Assembly: GCF_012184415.1 (NCBI RefSeq)
Contig: NZ_VTOX01000009.1
Span: 1-64,000 of the forward strand
Length of the DNA stretch: 64,000 nucleotides
Direction: 5' to 3'
Source of the DNA: Ramlibacter lithotrophicus
GTDB taxonomy: Bacteria > Pseudomonadota > Gammaproteobacteria > Burkholderiales > Burkholderiaceae_C
In this document: one piece after another, positions 17,249 to 25,891 of the stretch
How positions within the stretch are numbered: position 1 is the first letter of the stretch
How the letters are laid out: the number at the start of each line of letters is the position of its first letter
The notes under the pieces: generated by a model
What the model saw: only the letters and a program-made list of their open reading frames with translations
What the model was told of the DNA's origin: nothing
Database searches by the model: none
Made by a program: the position numbers and the translations under genes

Positions 17249-18718
17249 ATGTCCAATCTCACACCCGTCATCAAGTCCATCCAGGACGTCATGCGCCAGG
17301 ACGCCGGCATCAACGGCGACGCGCAACGCATAGAGCAGATGGTCTGGCTGCTGTTCCTCAAGGTGTTCGACGCCCAGGAAGAGGAGCTGGAGCTCACCCG
17401 CGAAGGCTACAAGAGCCCCATCCCCGAGCATCTGCGCTGGCGCAACTGGGCCGCCAACCCGGAAGGCATCACCGGCGATCCGCTGCTGGAGTTCGTCAAC
17501 AACACGCTGTTTCCGAAGTTGAAGGGGCTCCCCGCAGACCCGGTGCGCAACCCGCGCGCCTGGGTGGTGCGCAGCGTCTTCGAGGACGCGAACAACTTCA
17601 TGAAGAGCGGCCAGCTGCTGCGGCAGGTGATCAACAAGCTGAGCGTCATCGACTTCAACCGGCAGGCCGAGCGGCACCAGTTCAACGACCTGTACGAGAA
17701 GATCCTGCGCGACCTGCAAAGCGCCGGCAACGCGGGCGAGTTCTACACGCCGCGCGCGGTCACGCAGTTCATGGTCGACATGGTCAACCCGCAGCTGGGA
17801 GAGAAGGTGTTCGACCCGGCCACCGGGACCGGCGGCTTCCTGGTCTGCGCCATCGAGCATCTGCGCCGGCAGGTACGCAACACCGAGCAGCAGGCACTGC
17901 TGCAGACCAGCGTCGCCGGCGTCGAGAAGAAGCAGTTGCCCCACATGCTGTGCGTGACGAACCTGATGCTGCACGGGGTCGAAGTGCCCAGCCTGATCGC
18001 CCACGGCAACACCCTGGCGCGGCCGCTGCGCGACTACACGCCGGCCGAGCGCGTGGACGTGGTGCTGACCAATCCGCCCTTCGGCGGCATCGAGGAACCG
18101 GGCATCGAAGCGGGCTTTCCGGCCGACGTCCGCACAAAGGAAACCGCCGACCTGTTCCTGGTGCTGATCAAACACATCCTCAAGCAGCATGGCCGCGCCG
18201 CCCTGGTGCTGCCGGACGGCACCTTGTTCGGCGAAGGCGTGAAGACGCGCATCAAGCAGCAATTGCTGGACGAGTGCAACCTGCACACCATCGTCCGCCT
18301 GCCCAACGGCGTGTTCGCACCGTACACCGGCATCAAGACCAACCTGCTGTTCTTCACCAAGGGCCGGCCGACCGAAGCGATCTGGTACTACGAGCATCCG
18401 TACCCGCCGGGCGTGAAGAACTACAACAAGACCAAGCCGATCCGCATCGAGGAATTCGACGCCGAGAAGGCTTGGTGGGGCAGCGAGGCCGACGGCTTTG
18501 CGGCGCGCGTGGGGAACGAGCGCGCCTGGAAGGTCGACATCGCCGCGATCAAGGCCACCAACTACAACCTGGATCAGAAGAACCCGCATGCCCCTGACGC
18601 GGTAAACCACGACCCCGACCAGCTGCTCGCGGAGTACGCGAAGCTGCAGCACGAGGCGCAGGCGCTGCGCGATCAGCTCAAGGCAATGCTGGCCGAGTCG
18701 TTGGGAGCGCGGGCGTGA
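17249..18718 (+). CDS. hsdM: Type I restriction-modification methyltransferase subunit
   Basis: 489 residues. An N-terminal helical HsdM domain (QDVMRQDAGINGDAQRIEQM) precedes the N6-adenine methyltransferase: GEFYTPRAVTQFMVD, SAM motif FDPATGTGGFLVCA and catalytic LTNPPFGG. It methylates adenine in the target site chosen by HsdS. Its TGA stop overlaps the GTG start of hsdS (GTGA), implying coupled translation. Confidence 0.97.
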   Translation: MSNLTPVIKSIQDVMRQDAGINGDAQRIEQMVWLLFLKVFDAQEEELELTREGYKSPIPEHLRWRNWAANPEGITGDPLLEFVNNTLFPKLKGLPADPVRNPRAWVVRSVFEDANNFMKSGQLLRQVINKLSVIDFNRQAERHQFNDLYEKILRDLQSAGNAGEFYTPRAVTQFMVDMVNPQLGEKVFDPATGTGGFLVCAIEHLRRQVRNTEQQALLQTSVAGVEKKQLPHMLCVTNLMLHGVEVPSLIAHGNTLARPLRDYTPAERVDVVLTNPPFGGIEEPGIEAGFPADVRTKETADLFLVLIKHILKQHGRAALVLPDGTLFGEGVKTRIKQQLLDECNLHTIVRLPNGVFAPYTGIKTNLLFFTKGRPTEAIWYYEHPYPPGVKNYNKTKPIRIEEFDAEKAWWGSEADGFAARVGNERAWKVDIAAIKATNYNLDQKNPHAPDAVNHDPDQLLAEYAKLQHEAQALRDQLKAMLAESLGARA

Positions 18719-20457
18719 GCGCGGTGCTGAAGGCGCAGGAGCCGAGTGCGCGATATCTCGCGGCGTTGCGACCGGGGCTGGTGGAGCACTTTGACTTGGT
18801 CGCCTCCGCCCCTGGGGGCGTGGCGCGAATGCGGGAGCTGATTCTGACATTGGCAGTGCGGGGGAAGCTGGTGCCGCAGTATCCAGAGGATGAACCGGCA
18901 AGCGCGCTGCTGGCTCAAGTTCGTGCCGAGAAGATGCAGCTCGTCGCCGCCAGCAAGATTAAGCAAACAAAGCCCCTTGAGGAGATCACAGCCCCCGAAA
19001 TCCCGTTCAACTTACCCTCAGGGTGGATTTGGGTCCGCCTGGGTACGCTGTTGCAGAAGATCGGCTCGGGTAGCACCCCTCTCGGGGGTAAGGAAGTCTA
19101 CGTATCTTCGGGGATCAAATTTCTGCGTTCCCAGAACGTCTGGAATGACGGGCTCCGCCTCGACGGCGTCGCTTTCATCACACCGAAGATCCACGCGCAA
19201 ATGGCTGGTACGGTGGTGCGAGCCAACGACCTCCTCTTCAATATCACCGGTGCTTCGATCGGGAGGTGCGCCGTAGTACCTGCCCACTTTGATGAGGCAA
19301 ACGTCAGCCAGCACGTCACGATTCTCCGACCTCTAATGAAGGCGCTGAATCCGTTCTTGCACAAGGTGATGATTTCTCGGCGGGTTCAGCAGAGCGTGAT
19401 GGATGTTCAGGTCGGCGTGTCGCGAGAGGGTTTGAGCGTCGCGAAGTTGAGCCGCTTCTTGATTCCGCTGCCCCCGCTTGCAGAGCAGTCCCGTATCGTC
19501 ACACGCGTCAAAGACCTGATGCACCTGTGTGACGTCCTCGAAGCGAAGGGCCGCCTCGAAGACGCGCAGCATGCCCAGTTGCTGGACACCCTGCTGGGCA
19601 CGCTTATCGACAGCGCGTCCGCGGAAGAACTGGCCGCCAACTGGCAACGCGTCGCCGCCCACTTTGACCTGCTGCTTGATCGACCAGAGGCCGTGGACGT
19701 GCTGGAGCAACGCGTGTTGGAGCTGGCGGTGCGTGGATTGCTCGTGCCGCAGGACCCGAACGAAGAGCCGGCAAGTGTGTTACTTGCGCGCATTCGTGCG
19801 GCGGACGCGCAGTTGCCTTCTAAAGCCAGAGCGCGACGTGAGAAGAAATTCCCAGACCCTGGTGACACCGCACTTCCATTTGAGGCACCAGCTGGCTGGG
19901 CTTGGAGCAGATTCGTTGAAGTTGCGGAGGTAGATTCCGACTTGGTTGCACCAGCGGCGTTCAAAGCCGAATGGCAAGTTGCACCGGACTGCATCGAAAA
20001 GAGGACCGGTCGGCTGCTACATCGGCGAACCGTTGCGGCCGCAAAGGTGACGAGCCCCAATCATCGATTCCATCCCGGTCAGATTCTTTACTCCAAGATT
20101 CGTCCGTCGCTCTCGAAGGCTACCTTGGTCGATTTCGCCGGACTCTGCAGCGCAGACATGTATCCAATCAATGCCAAGATTAATTCAGAGTTTTTGCTCG
20201 TGTGCATGCTAAGTCAGACCTTCCTGGAGCAGGTTTCAGTCGCGGAGAACCGCGTGAAAATGCCGAAACTGAATCAAGAAGCACTGGCTTCATTTATCGT
20301 TCCACTGCCCCCGCTCGCCGAGCAGCACCGCATCGTCGCCCGCGTCAACCAACTCCGCCGCCTCTGCGCCGACCTGCGCAAGAAGCTGGCCATCGCTCAA
20401 GCAACGCAGGTTCGGCTGGCTGACGCGCTTGTCGAGTCCGCTGCGCCTGCTGGCTGA
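18715..20457 (+). CDS. hsdS: Type I restriction specificity subunit
   Basis: 580 residues with two target-recognition domains arranged as an internal duplication. Conserved repeats appear twice: LAVRGKLVPQYPEDEPAS with LAVRGLLVPQDPNEEPAS, and LPPLAEQSRIVTRV with LPPLAEQHRIVARV. The recognition domains between them (about 18960-19450 and 19850-20290) are visibly lower in G+C and richer in A/T-ending codons than hsdR and hsdM, as expected if these segments are exchanged by recombination. GTG start overlapping hsdM. The sequence recognised cannot be predicted. Confidence 0.95.
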   Translation: MSAVLKAQEPSARYLAALRPGLVEHFDLVASAPGGVARMRELILTLAVRGKLVPQYPEDEPASALLAQVRAEKMQLVAASKIKQTKPLEEITAPEIPFNLPSGWIWVRLGTLLQKIGSGSTPLGGKEVYVSSGIKFLRSQNVWNDGLRLDGVAFITPKIHAQMAGTVVRANDLLFNITGASIGRCAVVPAHFDEANVSQHVTILRPLMKALNPFLHKVMISRRVQQSVMDVQVGVSREGLSVAKLSRFLIPLPPLAEQSRIVTRVKDLMHLCDVLEAKGRLEDAQHAQLLDTLLGTLIDSASAEELAANWQRVAAHFDLLLDRPEAVDVLEQRVLELAVRGLLVPQDPNEEPASVLLARIRAADAQLPSKARARREKKFPDPGDTALPFEAPAGWAWSRFVEVAEVDSDLVAPAAFKAEWQVAPDCIEKRTGRLLHRRTVAAAKVTSPNHRFHPGQILYSKIRPSLSKATLVDFAGLCSADMYPINAKINSEFLLVCMLSQTFLEQVSVAENRVKMPKLNQEALASFIVPLPPLAEQHRIVARVNQLRRLCADLRKKLAIAQATQVRLADALVESAAPAG

Positions 20458-20488
20458 CCCTCCGCCCGCAAGCACCGGGGCCGTCCGC

Positions 20489-20911
20489 TCACTGCTTCGG
20501 GTACCACACCTCGACCCGTCCGGCTGCAGCCGCGGTTTTCTCGAGCTCCGACGGGCTGGCTCGATAGACCTTCAGGATCACCGGCGGCGCATGCGCGTCC
20601 AGCATGGCCTCGATGCGATGGAGCGTATGGACGAAGTTCCGGGCCAGTTCCGCCGTGGGCACCTTGCCGACAACGACTACGAGCGGCACCTTGAACCGCA
20701 CTACCGCCGCCAGCTCGTTCGGCACGTAACGGATGCGGCTGTTGTGCGTGATGGCGACGCGGCCGCGGGTGCCGCAGTGCTCCAGCCACTGCTCGTCGCT
20801 GCCGTCAGGAGGGAACAGGTCGCCGTGGCGCTCCACGCGGATTCCGGCGTCGGCCAGGATGCGCGGAAACTGCTTTCCGAGATCGCGATCCGTAAACCAG
20901 ATCCGGCTCAC
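20489..20911 (-). CDS. PIN-like toxin of a VapC45-type toxin-antitoxin pair
   Basis: 140 residues from GTG 20911, overlapping the antitoxin stop (GTGA). The N-terminus SRIWFTDRDLGKQFPRIL has the Asp of PIN-like nucleases, followed by DGSDEQWLEHCG and VAITHNSRIRYVPNE. This is the PIN-like layout of toxins paired with DUF433 antitoxins such as mycobacterial VapC45. It is expected to cleave RNA when the antitoxin is lost. It faces hsdS tail to tail with a 31-base gap. Family assignment is good; the RNA target is unknown. Confidence 0.75.
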   Translation of the reverse strand: MSRIWFTDRDLGKQFPRILADAGIRVERHGDLFPPDGSDEQWLEHCGTRGRVAITHNSRIRYVPNELAAVVRFKVPLVVVVGKVPTAELARNFVHTLHRIEAMLDAHAPPVILKVYRASPSELEKTAAAAGRVEVWYPKQ

Positions 20912-21597
20912 GCCGCTCGGGTGTAGAGCACTGCTTGTTCGACCTCTTCGCGAGACAGGTCGTAATCCTCGGCGATCGCGTCGACCGACTCGCCGGCATC
21001 CAATCGGTCGGCGATGGCAATGGTCGAAACGCCGGCACGCTGCACGATCGGGCGGCCAAACGCGATCTGCGGGTCGATGGCAATGGGCCGTTCTGCGGGA
21101 CGGGCCGCTGCGCCGACATAAGGATAGAGCCGCACCGGGAACTTCCAGTCGTCCCACTCCACTCGGGCCAGATGGTCCTCGAACATCTTGCGCATGGCCA
21201 ACTGCCCCGATGCGCTCAGGTTGATGAGCTCCACGTAGCGATCCAGGAAGACCTGGCCGGCGTGCGTCCGCAAGTGCCGGCTGAGCAGGAGCCTGTGGAT
21301 CTGGTGCTTCCTCTCGGCGTACGCGATGGCCGTGCGCAGTTCCTTCAGTGCGACACCATGCTCGGTACGCAGGGCGCGCAGCACATGGGCTTCGACCAGG
21401 TTGTAGAACGACAGCTGGAGCGGGTCGCGGTGCGCCGGCTTGATCAGCGGATGGAAGGTGGCCTTCGCCTCGCCCTTGGGATAGTCGCGCCCGATCAGCC
21501 ACGTACGCAAGGTGGCACCCGGCAGGCGCACGTAGCGTGCGGCCTCGGCGAGCCCGTAGGCGGGCTGGTTGCGGATGTCGAAGGCGTCGGCTTTCAT
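20908..21597 (-). CDS. DUF433 antitoxin with N-terminal MerR-like helix-turn-helix (VapB45-type)
   Basis: 229 residues. Residues 12-60 (YGLAEAARYVRLPGATLRTW) look like a winged-helix DNA-binding start, and a helical middle follows. The C-terminus (DPQIAFGRPIVQRAGVSTIA, then AEDYDLSREEVEQAVLY) is a DUF433 domain. In characterised relatives this protein neutralises the PIN toxin and autoregulates the operon. Antitoxin first and toxin second with a 4-base overlap is the classical order. Located directly after hsdRMS, suggesting a defence or maintenance island. Confidence 0.82.
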   Translation of the reverse strand: MKADAFDIRNQPAYGLAEAARYVRLPGATLRTWLIGRDYPKGEAKATFHPLIKPAHRDPLQLSFYNLVEAHVLRALRTEHGVALKELRTAIAYAERKHQIHRLLLSRHLRTHAGQVFLDRYVELINLSASGQLAMRKMFEDHLARVEWDDWKFPVRLYPYVGAAARPAERPIAIDPQIAFGRPIVQRAGVSTIAIADRLDAGESVDAIAEDYDLSREEVEQAVLYTRAA

Positions 21598-21795
21598 TGG
21601 TGGCGGGGATCGCGGGGGCGTCCTGGCGGCGAGACGAATTATCCGCCGAGTTGGTGTCCAGGTGTTCCTCCTGCGCCCCCCGAATTTCCCGCGGTCGCGC
21701 CGGGCCGGCGCCGACCCGCGATAATTGCGTCTTCCCGCTCGCAGCAGCCTGCTCCAGGCACATCCTGGCGCGCGGCTCCCTCGTCCCCTGCTTCC

Positions 21796-23427
21796 ATGTC
21801 GCTCCAGTCCGAAACCCGGCGTCGCCGCACCTTTGCCATCATCTCGCACCCCGACGCGGGCAAGACCACGCTGACGGAGAAGCTGCTGCTGTTCTCGGGC
21901 GCGATCCAGATCGCCGGCTCGGTGAAGGCGCGCAAGGCGTCGCGCCACGCCACCTCGGACTGGATGGAAATCGAGAAGCAGCGCGGCATCTCGGTGGCCA
22001 GCTCGGTCATGCAGATGCTGTACCGCGACCACGTGATCAACCTGCTGGACACGCCCGGCCACAAGGACTTCTCCGAGGACACCTACCGCGTGCTGACGGC
22101 GGTCGATTCGGCGCTGATGGTGATCGACGCGGCCAACGGCGTGGAAGCGCAGACCCGGCGCCTGATCGAGGTCTGCCGCCAGCGCGACACGCCCATCATC
22201 ACCTTCGTCAACAAGATGGACCGCGAGGTGCGCGATCCGCTGGACATCCTCGACGAGGTCGAGCGCGAGCTGGGCATGGCCTGCGTGCCCATGACCTGGC
22301 CGGTCGGCCAGGGCAAGACCTTCGGCGGGATCATGAACCTGCGCACGCAGACCATGACCGTGTTCGAGTCCGGCTCGGAGCGGCTGCCGCAGGACTTCGA
22401 GACCATCCCGCTGTCCAACCGTGAAGAGTTGCTCAAGCGCTTCGGCCACGAGTTCGAGACCGCCGAGCAGAGCATGGAACTGGCGATCGGCGCGTCGCCC
22501 GCGTGGGACCACGAGGCGTTCCTCGCCGGCAAGCAGACGCCGGTGTTCTTCGGCTCCGGGGTCAACAACTTCGGGGTCCAGGAAGTGCTGGAGGCGCTGG
22601 TCGACCTGGCGCCGTCGCCGGGACCGCGTATGAGCCACCTCGCCGTCAACAAGCAGATGGTCGACAAGCAGGTGCATCCGGACGATCCGAACTTCTCCGG
22701 CGTCGTCTTCAAGGTGCAGGCCAACATGGACCCGTCGCACCGCGACCGCATCGCCTTCGTGCGCATGGCGTCGGGCAAGTACACGCCCGGCATGAAGCTG
22801 AAGGTGCAGCGCACCGGCAAGGAACTGCGGCCGACCTCGGTCGTCACCTTCCTGTCGCAGCGCCGCGAGGCGGTGGACGAGGCCTACGCCGGCGACATCA
22901 TCGGCTTCACGACGCACGGCGGCGTGCAACTGGGCGACACCATCACCGACGGCGCCAGCCTGCAGTTCACCGGGCTGCCGTTCTTCGCGCCCGAACTGTT
23001 CATGACCGTGATCCTGAAGAACCCGCTGCGGACCAAGCAACTGCAGCAGGGCCTGGCGCAGCTGGGCGAGGAAGGCGCGATCCAGGTGTTCAAGCCCCAG
23101 ATCGGCGGGCCGATGCTGCTGGGCGCGGTGGGCCAGCTGCAGTTCGAGGTGGTGCAGCATCGCCTGAAGACCGAATACGACGCCGACATCCGGCTCGAAG
23201 GCTGTCAGTACACGGGAGCGCGCTGGATCACGGCCGACACGCCGGCGGAGCTGCGCCAGTTCATGGATGCCTATCCGCAGCGGATGGCGCTCGACGCCGC
23301 CAACGCGCTGGCGTTTCTCTGCACCTCGCCGTACGACGTGCGGCTGGCGCAGGAGCGCTTTCCGAAGATCCATTTCCATCCGCTGCGCGAGCACGCCGGT
23401 CTGGCGCTGCATGGCGGCGCCCACTGA
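21796..23427 (+). CDS. prfC: Peptide chain release factor 3
   Basis: 543 residues, a translational GTPase that recycles RF1/RF2 from the ribosome. G1 is SHPDAGKTTLTEK, G3 is LLDTPGHKDFSEDTYR and G4 is TFVNKMDRE. The family-specific SDWMEIEKQRGISVASSVMQ is present, as are LPFFAPELF and the C-terminal EVVQHRLKTEYD. The start at 21796 (MSLQSETRRRRTFAIIS) gives the usual length. The 198 bases between it and the divergent antitoxin gene contain no strong promoter I can name. Confidence 0.97.
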   Translation: MSLQSETRRRRTFAIISHPDAGKTTLTEKLLLFSGAIQIAGSVKARKASRHATSDWMEIEKQRGISVASSVMQMLYRDHVINLLDTPGHKDFSEDTYRVLTAVDSALMVIDAANGVEAQTRRLIEVCRQRDTPIITFVNKMDREVRDPLDILDEVERELGMACVPMTWPVGQGKTFGGIMNLRTQTMTVFESGSERLPQDFETIPLSNREELLKRFGHEFETAEQSMELAIGASPAWDHEAFLAGKQTPVFFGSGVNNFGVQEVLEALVDLAPSPGPRMSHLAVNKQMVDKQVHPDDPNFSGVVFKVQANMDPSHRDRIAFVRMASGKYTPGMKLKVQRTGKELRPTSVVTFLSQRREAVDEAYAGDIIGFTTHGGVQLGDTITDGASLQFTGLPFFAPELFMTVILKNPLRTKQLQQGLAQLGEEGAIQVFKPQIGGPMLLGAVGQLQFEVVQHRLKTEYDADIRLEGCQYTGARWITADTPAELRQFMDAYPQRMALDAANALAFLCTSPYDVRLAQERFPKIHFHPLREHAGLALHGGAH

Positions 23428-23431
23428 CGCC

Positions 23432-24244
23432 ATGCCGAAGCAGTCCATGCGCCCGCTCGCCGAGATGCCGACCAGCGTCGCGGCCGGCATCCACACCGTC
23501 TTCAGCGACATCGACGACACGCTCACCACCGAGGGCCAGCTCACTGTGCCCGCGTACGCGGCACTGGCCGACCTGCGCGCCGCCGGCCTGCGCGTGGTGC
23601 TCGTCACCGGCCGGCCCGCCGGCTGGTGCGACCATATCGCCCGCATGTGGCCGGTCGATGCCGTGATCGGGGAGAACGGGGCGTTCTACTTCTGGTACGA
23701 CGCCGCCGGGCGCAAGCTCAAGAGCCGCCATGTGTTCGACGAGGCCACGCGGGCCGCGAACACGGGCCGGATGGCGCAGGTGCGCGAGACCGTGCTGCGC
23801 GAAGTGCCGGGCTGCGCCATCGCGTCGGACCAGTTCTGCCGCCTGTACGACATCGCGATCGACTTCCGCGAGGACGTGCCCGCGCTGCCGCCCGCGGCCG
23901 TGCAGCGCATCGTCGACATCATGGAGGCCGCCGGCATGACGGCCAAGGTCAGCTCGATCCACGTCAACGGCTGGTTCGGCTCCTATGACAAATTGAGCAT
24001 GGCGCACCTGTTCCTGCGCGAGCGTTACGGCCTGGAGCTGGAAACCGAGCGCGAACGCTGCACCTTCGCCGGCGACTCGCCGAACGACGCGCCGATGTTC
24101 TCCTACCTGCCGCACGCGGTCGGCGTCGCGAACGTCGCGCACTTCAACCTGCCGCCGGACCAGGCGCCGGCCTACGTCACGCCGTCGGAAGGCGGCGCCG
24201 GCTTCGCGGAGCTCGCGCAGGCGCTGCTCGCGGCGCGGCGCTGA
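23432..24244 (+). CDS. HAD-IIB family phosphatase
   Basis: 270 residues. The nucleophile motif is FSDIDDTLTTEGQ (DxD), motif II VLVTGRPAGWCDH, and the C-terminal motif CTFAGDSPNDAPMF. The cap arrangement places it with Cof-type and sugar-phosphate phosphatases. ATG at 23432 is chosen; an in-frame ATG at 23411 would overlap prfC. It follows prfC closely and may be cotranscribed. The substrate is not predictable. Confidence 0.85.
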   Translation: MPKQSMRPLAEMPTSVAAGIHTVFSDIDDTLTTEGQLTVPAYAALADLRAAGLRVVLVTGRPAGWCDHIARMWPVDAVIGENGAFYFWYDAAGRKLKSRHVFDEATRAANTGRMAQVRETVLREVPGCAIASDQFCRLYDIAIDFREDVPALPPAAVQRIVDIMEAAGMTAKVSSIHVNGWFGSYDKLSMAHLFLRERYGLELETERERCTFAGDSPNDAPMFSYLPHAVGVANVAHFNLPPDQAPAYVTPSEGGAGFAELAQALLAARR

Positions 24245-24253
24245 GCGACGAGG

Positions 24254-24715
24254 TCAGGGGCGGCGGTGCCGGCGCAGGAAGGCCAGCACCTTCTCGCGGT
24301 CGTAGCCCTTGCCCGCTTCCAGCTCGCCGGTCGGCTGCGAATGCAGCAGCGCGCCGCGTTCGTCGAGCACGAACAGGTGTGGATAGCCGGTGACCTTCGG
24401 CCACCGCGACAGCACGGCCTCGTTGCGGTTGGCCGGCGAGAAGTTCACCTTCAGCCACACGTAATGCTCGTCGCGCAACTGCCGCACCTGTGCATCGGTC
24501 TCGATCAGGCGGTCCAGGATATGGCACCACGAGCACCATTCGCCGCCCACGTCCACCAGCACCCGCTTGCCCTGTTCCCGCGCGAGCGCGACGGCGGTGC
24601 CCAGGTCGGCGGCCGCGTCGCGCGCGGCATCGAAGCGCTGCGGCAGCGGTGACTGCGCTGAAGCGCCCGCCAGCATCAGGAAGGCCGCCACGAGCGCGAA
24701 CAGGCTCCTGACCAT
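24254..24715 (-). CDS. Secreted thioredoxin-fold protein
   Basis: 153 residues with a signal peptide (MVRSLFALVAAFLMLAGASA). The thioredoxin-like domain carries GGEWCSWCHILDRLIE, a CxxC active site, then WPKVTGYPHLFVLDERG with the cis-Pro region. It probably acts in the periplasm as a thiol reductase or maturation factor. It begins 2 bases after the stop of the outer-membrane protein gene upstream, so the two are translated together and may cooperate. The C-terminal domain end is short but complete. Confidence 0.85.
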   Translation of the reverse strand: MVRSLFALVAAFLMLAGASAQSPLPQRFDAARDAAADLGTAVALAREQGKRVLVDVGGEWCSWCHILDRLIETDAQVRQLRDEHYVWLKVNFSPANRNEAVLSRWPKVTGYPHLFVLDERGALLHSQPTGELEAGKGYDREKVLAFLRRHRRP

Positions 24716-24717
24716 GG

Positions 24718-25680
24718 TCAGAACCGGGCCGATACGCCGACGACGAAGGCGCGCTTGGGCGTCAACTGCACGCCGGTGACGTGCTGGTACACCGGGTGCT
24801 GGTAGAACGCGTAGCCGCGCAGCGAATCGGTGAACTGCCAGCTGGCGCCCGGGCTGAGGAACAGCGAACGGCTGCCGCTGTCCTCGGGCTCCGCATTCGC
24901 GCCGCTGTCGCGGCGCTTGACGACGGCATTGGCCTGCACGATGCCCGAGAACCGGTCGGTGAAAGCCTTCGCGTAGCCGAGGTCGGCGGAGAACTGCGCA
25001 CCGGGCCGGAATCCGTCGTGCTCGTTCAGCGCGCGCTGGACCTGCACCTGCGCGAACCACGACGCAGCCTGCTGCGGCAGTTGCTGGTGCACGAAGGCGC
25101 CCAGGATCAGGTCGGTGGTGCCGCTGCCGGGCTGCAAGGTGCGCTCGGCGACGGCGCCCGCGTCGTTGGCGATGCCGGTGCGACCGGTCGGCAACTTGGC
25201 GCCGAACACGATCCCGCCGGTGCGGGGCGCGTCGGCGCCGCCCAGCGCCTTCTGGTAGCGGCCCGTCACGCGCATGTCACCGAGCTCGCGGTAGTCCCAC
25301 TGGTCGACGAATTTCTGGCCGCGGTGGTTGTGGATGTGCACGTGGTCGCGGTCGCTGAACGGCGCCGCGACCGAGAAGCCCCAGCCCGAGGCGAAGGTGC
25401 GGCTGTACGTGGCGACCAGGTTGCGGTTGTCGGTGCGGACCTCGTCGTGGTGGCGCGGGACCTGGCCGACGCCAACCCTACCGGAGCCGGCGCGCGGCTG
25501 GTCCTGCCTGATGGATTCGTAGCGCAGATCCAGCACGCTGCCCTCCACGATGCCGGCCGCCTCGGCCGCCAGGTCGGTTGCGATCGAGCAGTACGCCGAC
25601 CCGCAGCTGGCTTGCGCGGGAGTGGACAGGAAGCCGGCCAGCGAGGCGGCGACGGCACAGGCGAGGGGATGAAGGCGCAT
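24718..25680 (-). CDS. Probable outer-membrane beta-barrel protein, function unknown
   Basis: 320 residues. The signal peptide (MRLHPLACAVAASLAGFLST) ends near AQAS, followed by a Cys pair in ASCGSAYCSIATD. The rest alternates polar and hydrophobic residues in short strands (for example GWGFSVAAPFSDRDHVHIHN) and ends in aromatic Phe (VVGVSARF), the hallmark of a BamA-recognised outer-membrane protein. It has a His cluster (HVHIHNHRGQ) that could bind metal. Start chosen at MRLHPLA. Operon with the thioredoxin-fold gene; both lie just beyond the nirK terminator. A role in metal handling is only a guess. Confidence 0.6.
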   Translation of the reverse strand: MRLHPLACAVAASLAGFLSTPAQASCGSAYCSIATDLAAEAAGIVEGSVLDLRYESIRQDQPRAGSGRVGVGQVPRHHDEVRTDNRNLVATYSRTFASGWGFSVAAPFSDRDHVHIHNHRGQKFVDQWDYRELGDMRVTGRYQKALGGADAPRTGGIVFGAKLPTGRTGIANDAGAVAERTLQPGSGTTDLILGAFVHQQLPQQAASWFAQVQVQRALNEHDGFRPGAQFSADLGYAKAFTDRFSGIVQANAVVKRRDSGANAEPEDSGSRSLFLSPGASWQFTDSLRGYAFYQHPVYQHVTGVQLTPKRAFVVGVSARF

Positions 25681-25840
25681 GGGTGAAGGATCGTTGTGAA
25701 GAGCCGCCTCGGCGGCGGGGATGTCGAAACTGTAGAGGAAGAATTGAAAGCTGTATCGGCACGGCACCTTCTGCCGTTGACAATCCTCAACGCGGGCGAG
25801 GCTCCTCGCGCCGCGGTCGCAGCCGGCCCTCGCCGGAAGG

Positions 25841-25869
25841 GAAAGGGCCCGCAATTTGCGGGCCCTTTG
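25841..25869 (-). terminator. Rho-independent terminator of nirK
   Basis: A 13-bp perfect stem (AAAGGGCCCGCAA and its complement, 25842-25854/25856-25868) with a single-base loop follows the nirK stop by 23 bases. On the minus strand it is followed by TTTCCCTTCC, a modest T-rich tract. Confidence 0.85.
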
Positions 25870-25891
25870 CATTGCGAGGGGAAGCTCGGGC

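Noticed and set aside
20908..23646. A 912-codon minus-strand frame covering prfC
   Set aside because: Only its C-terminal 229 residues (20908-21597) are a recognisable protein; the rest is the antisense shadow of prfC.
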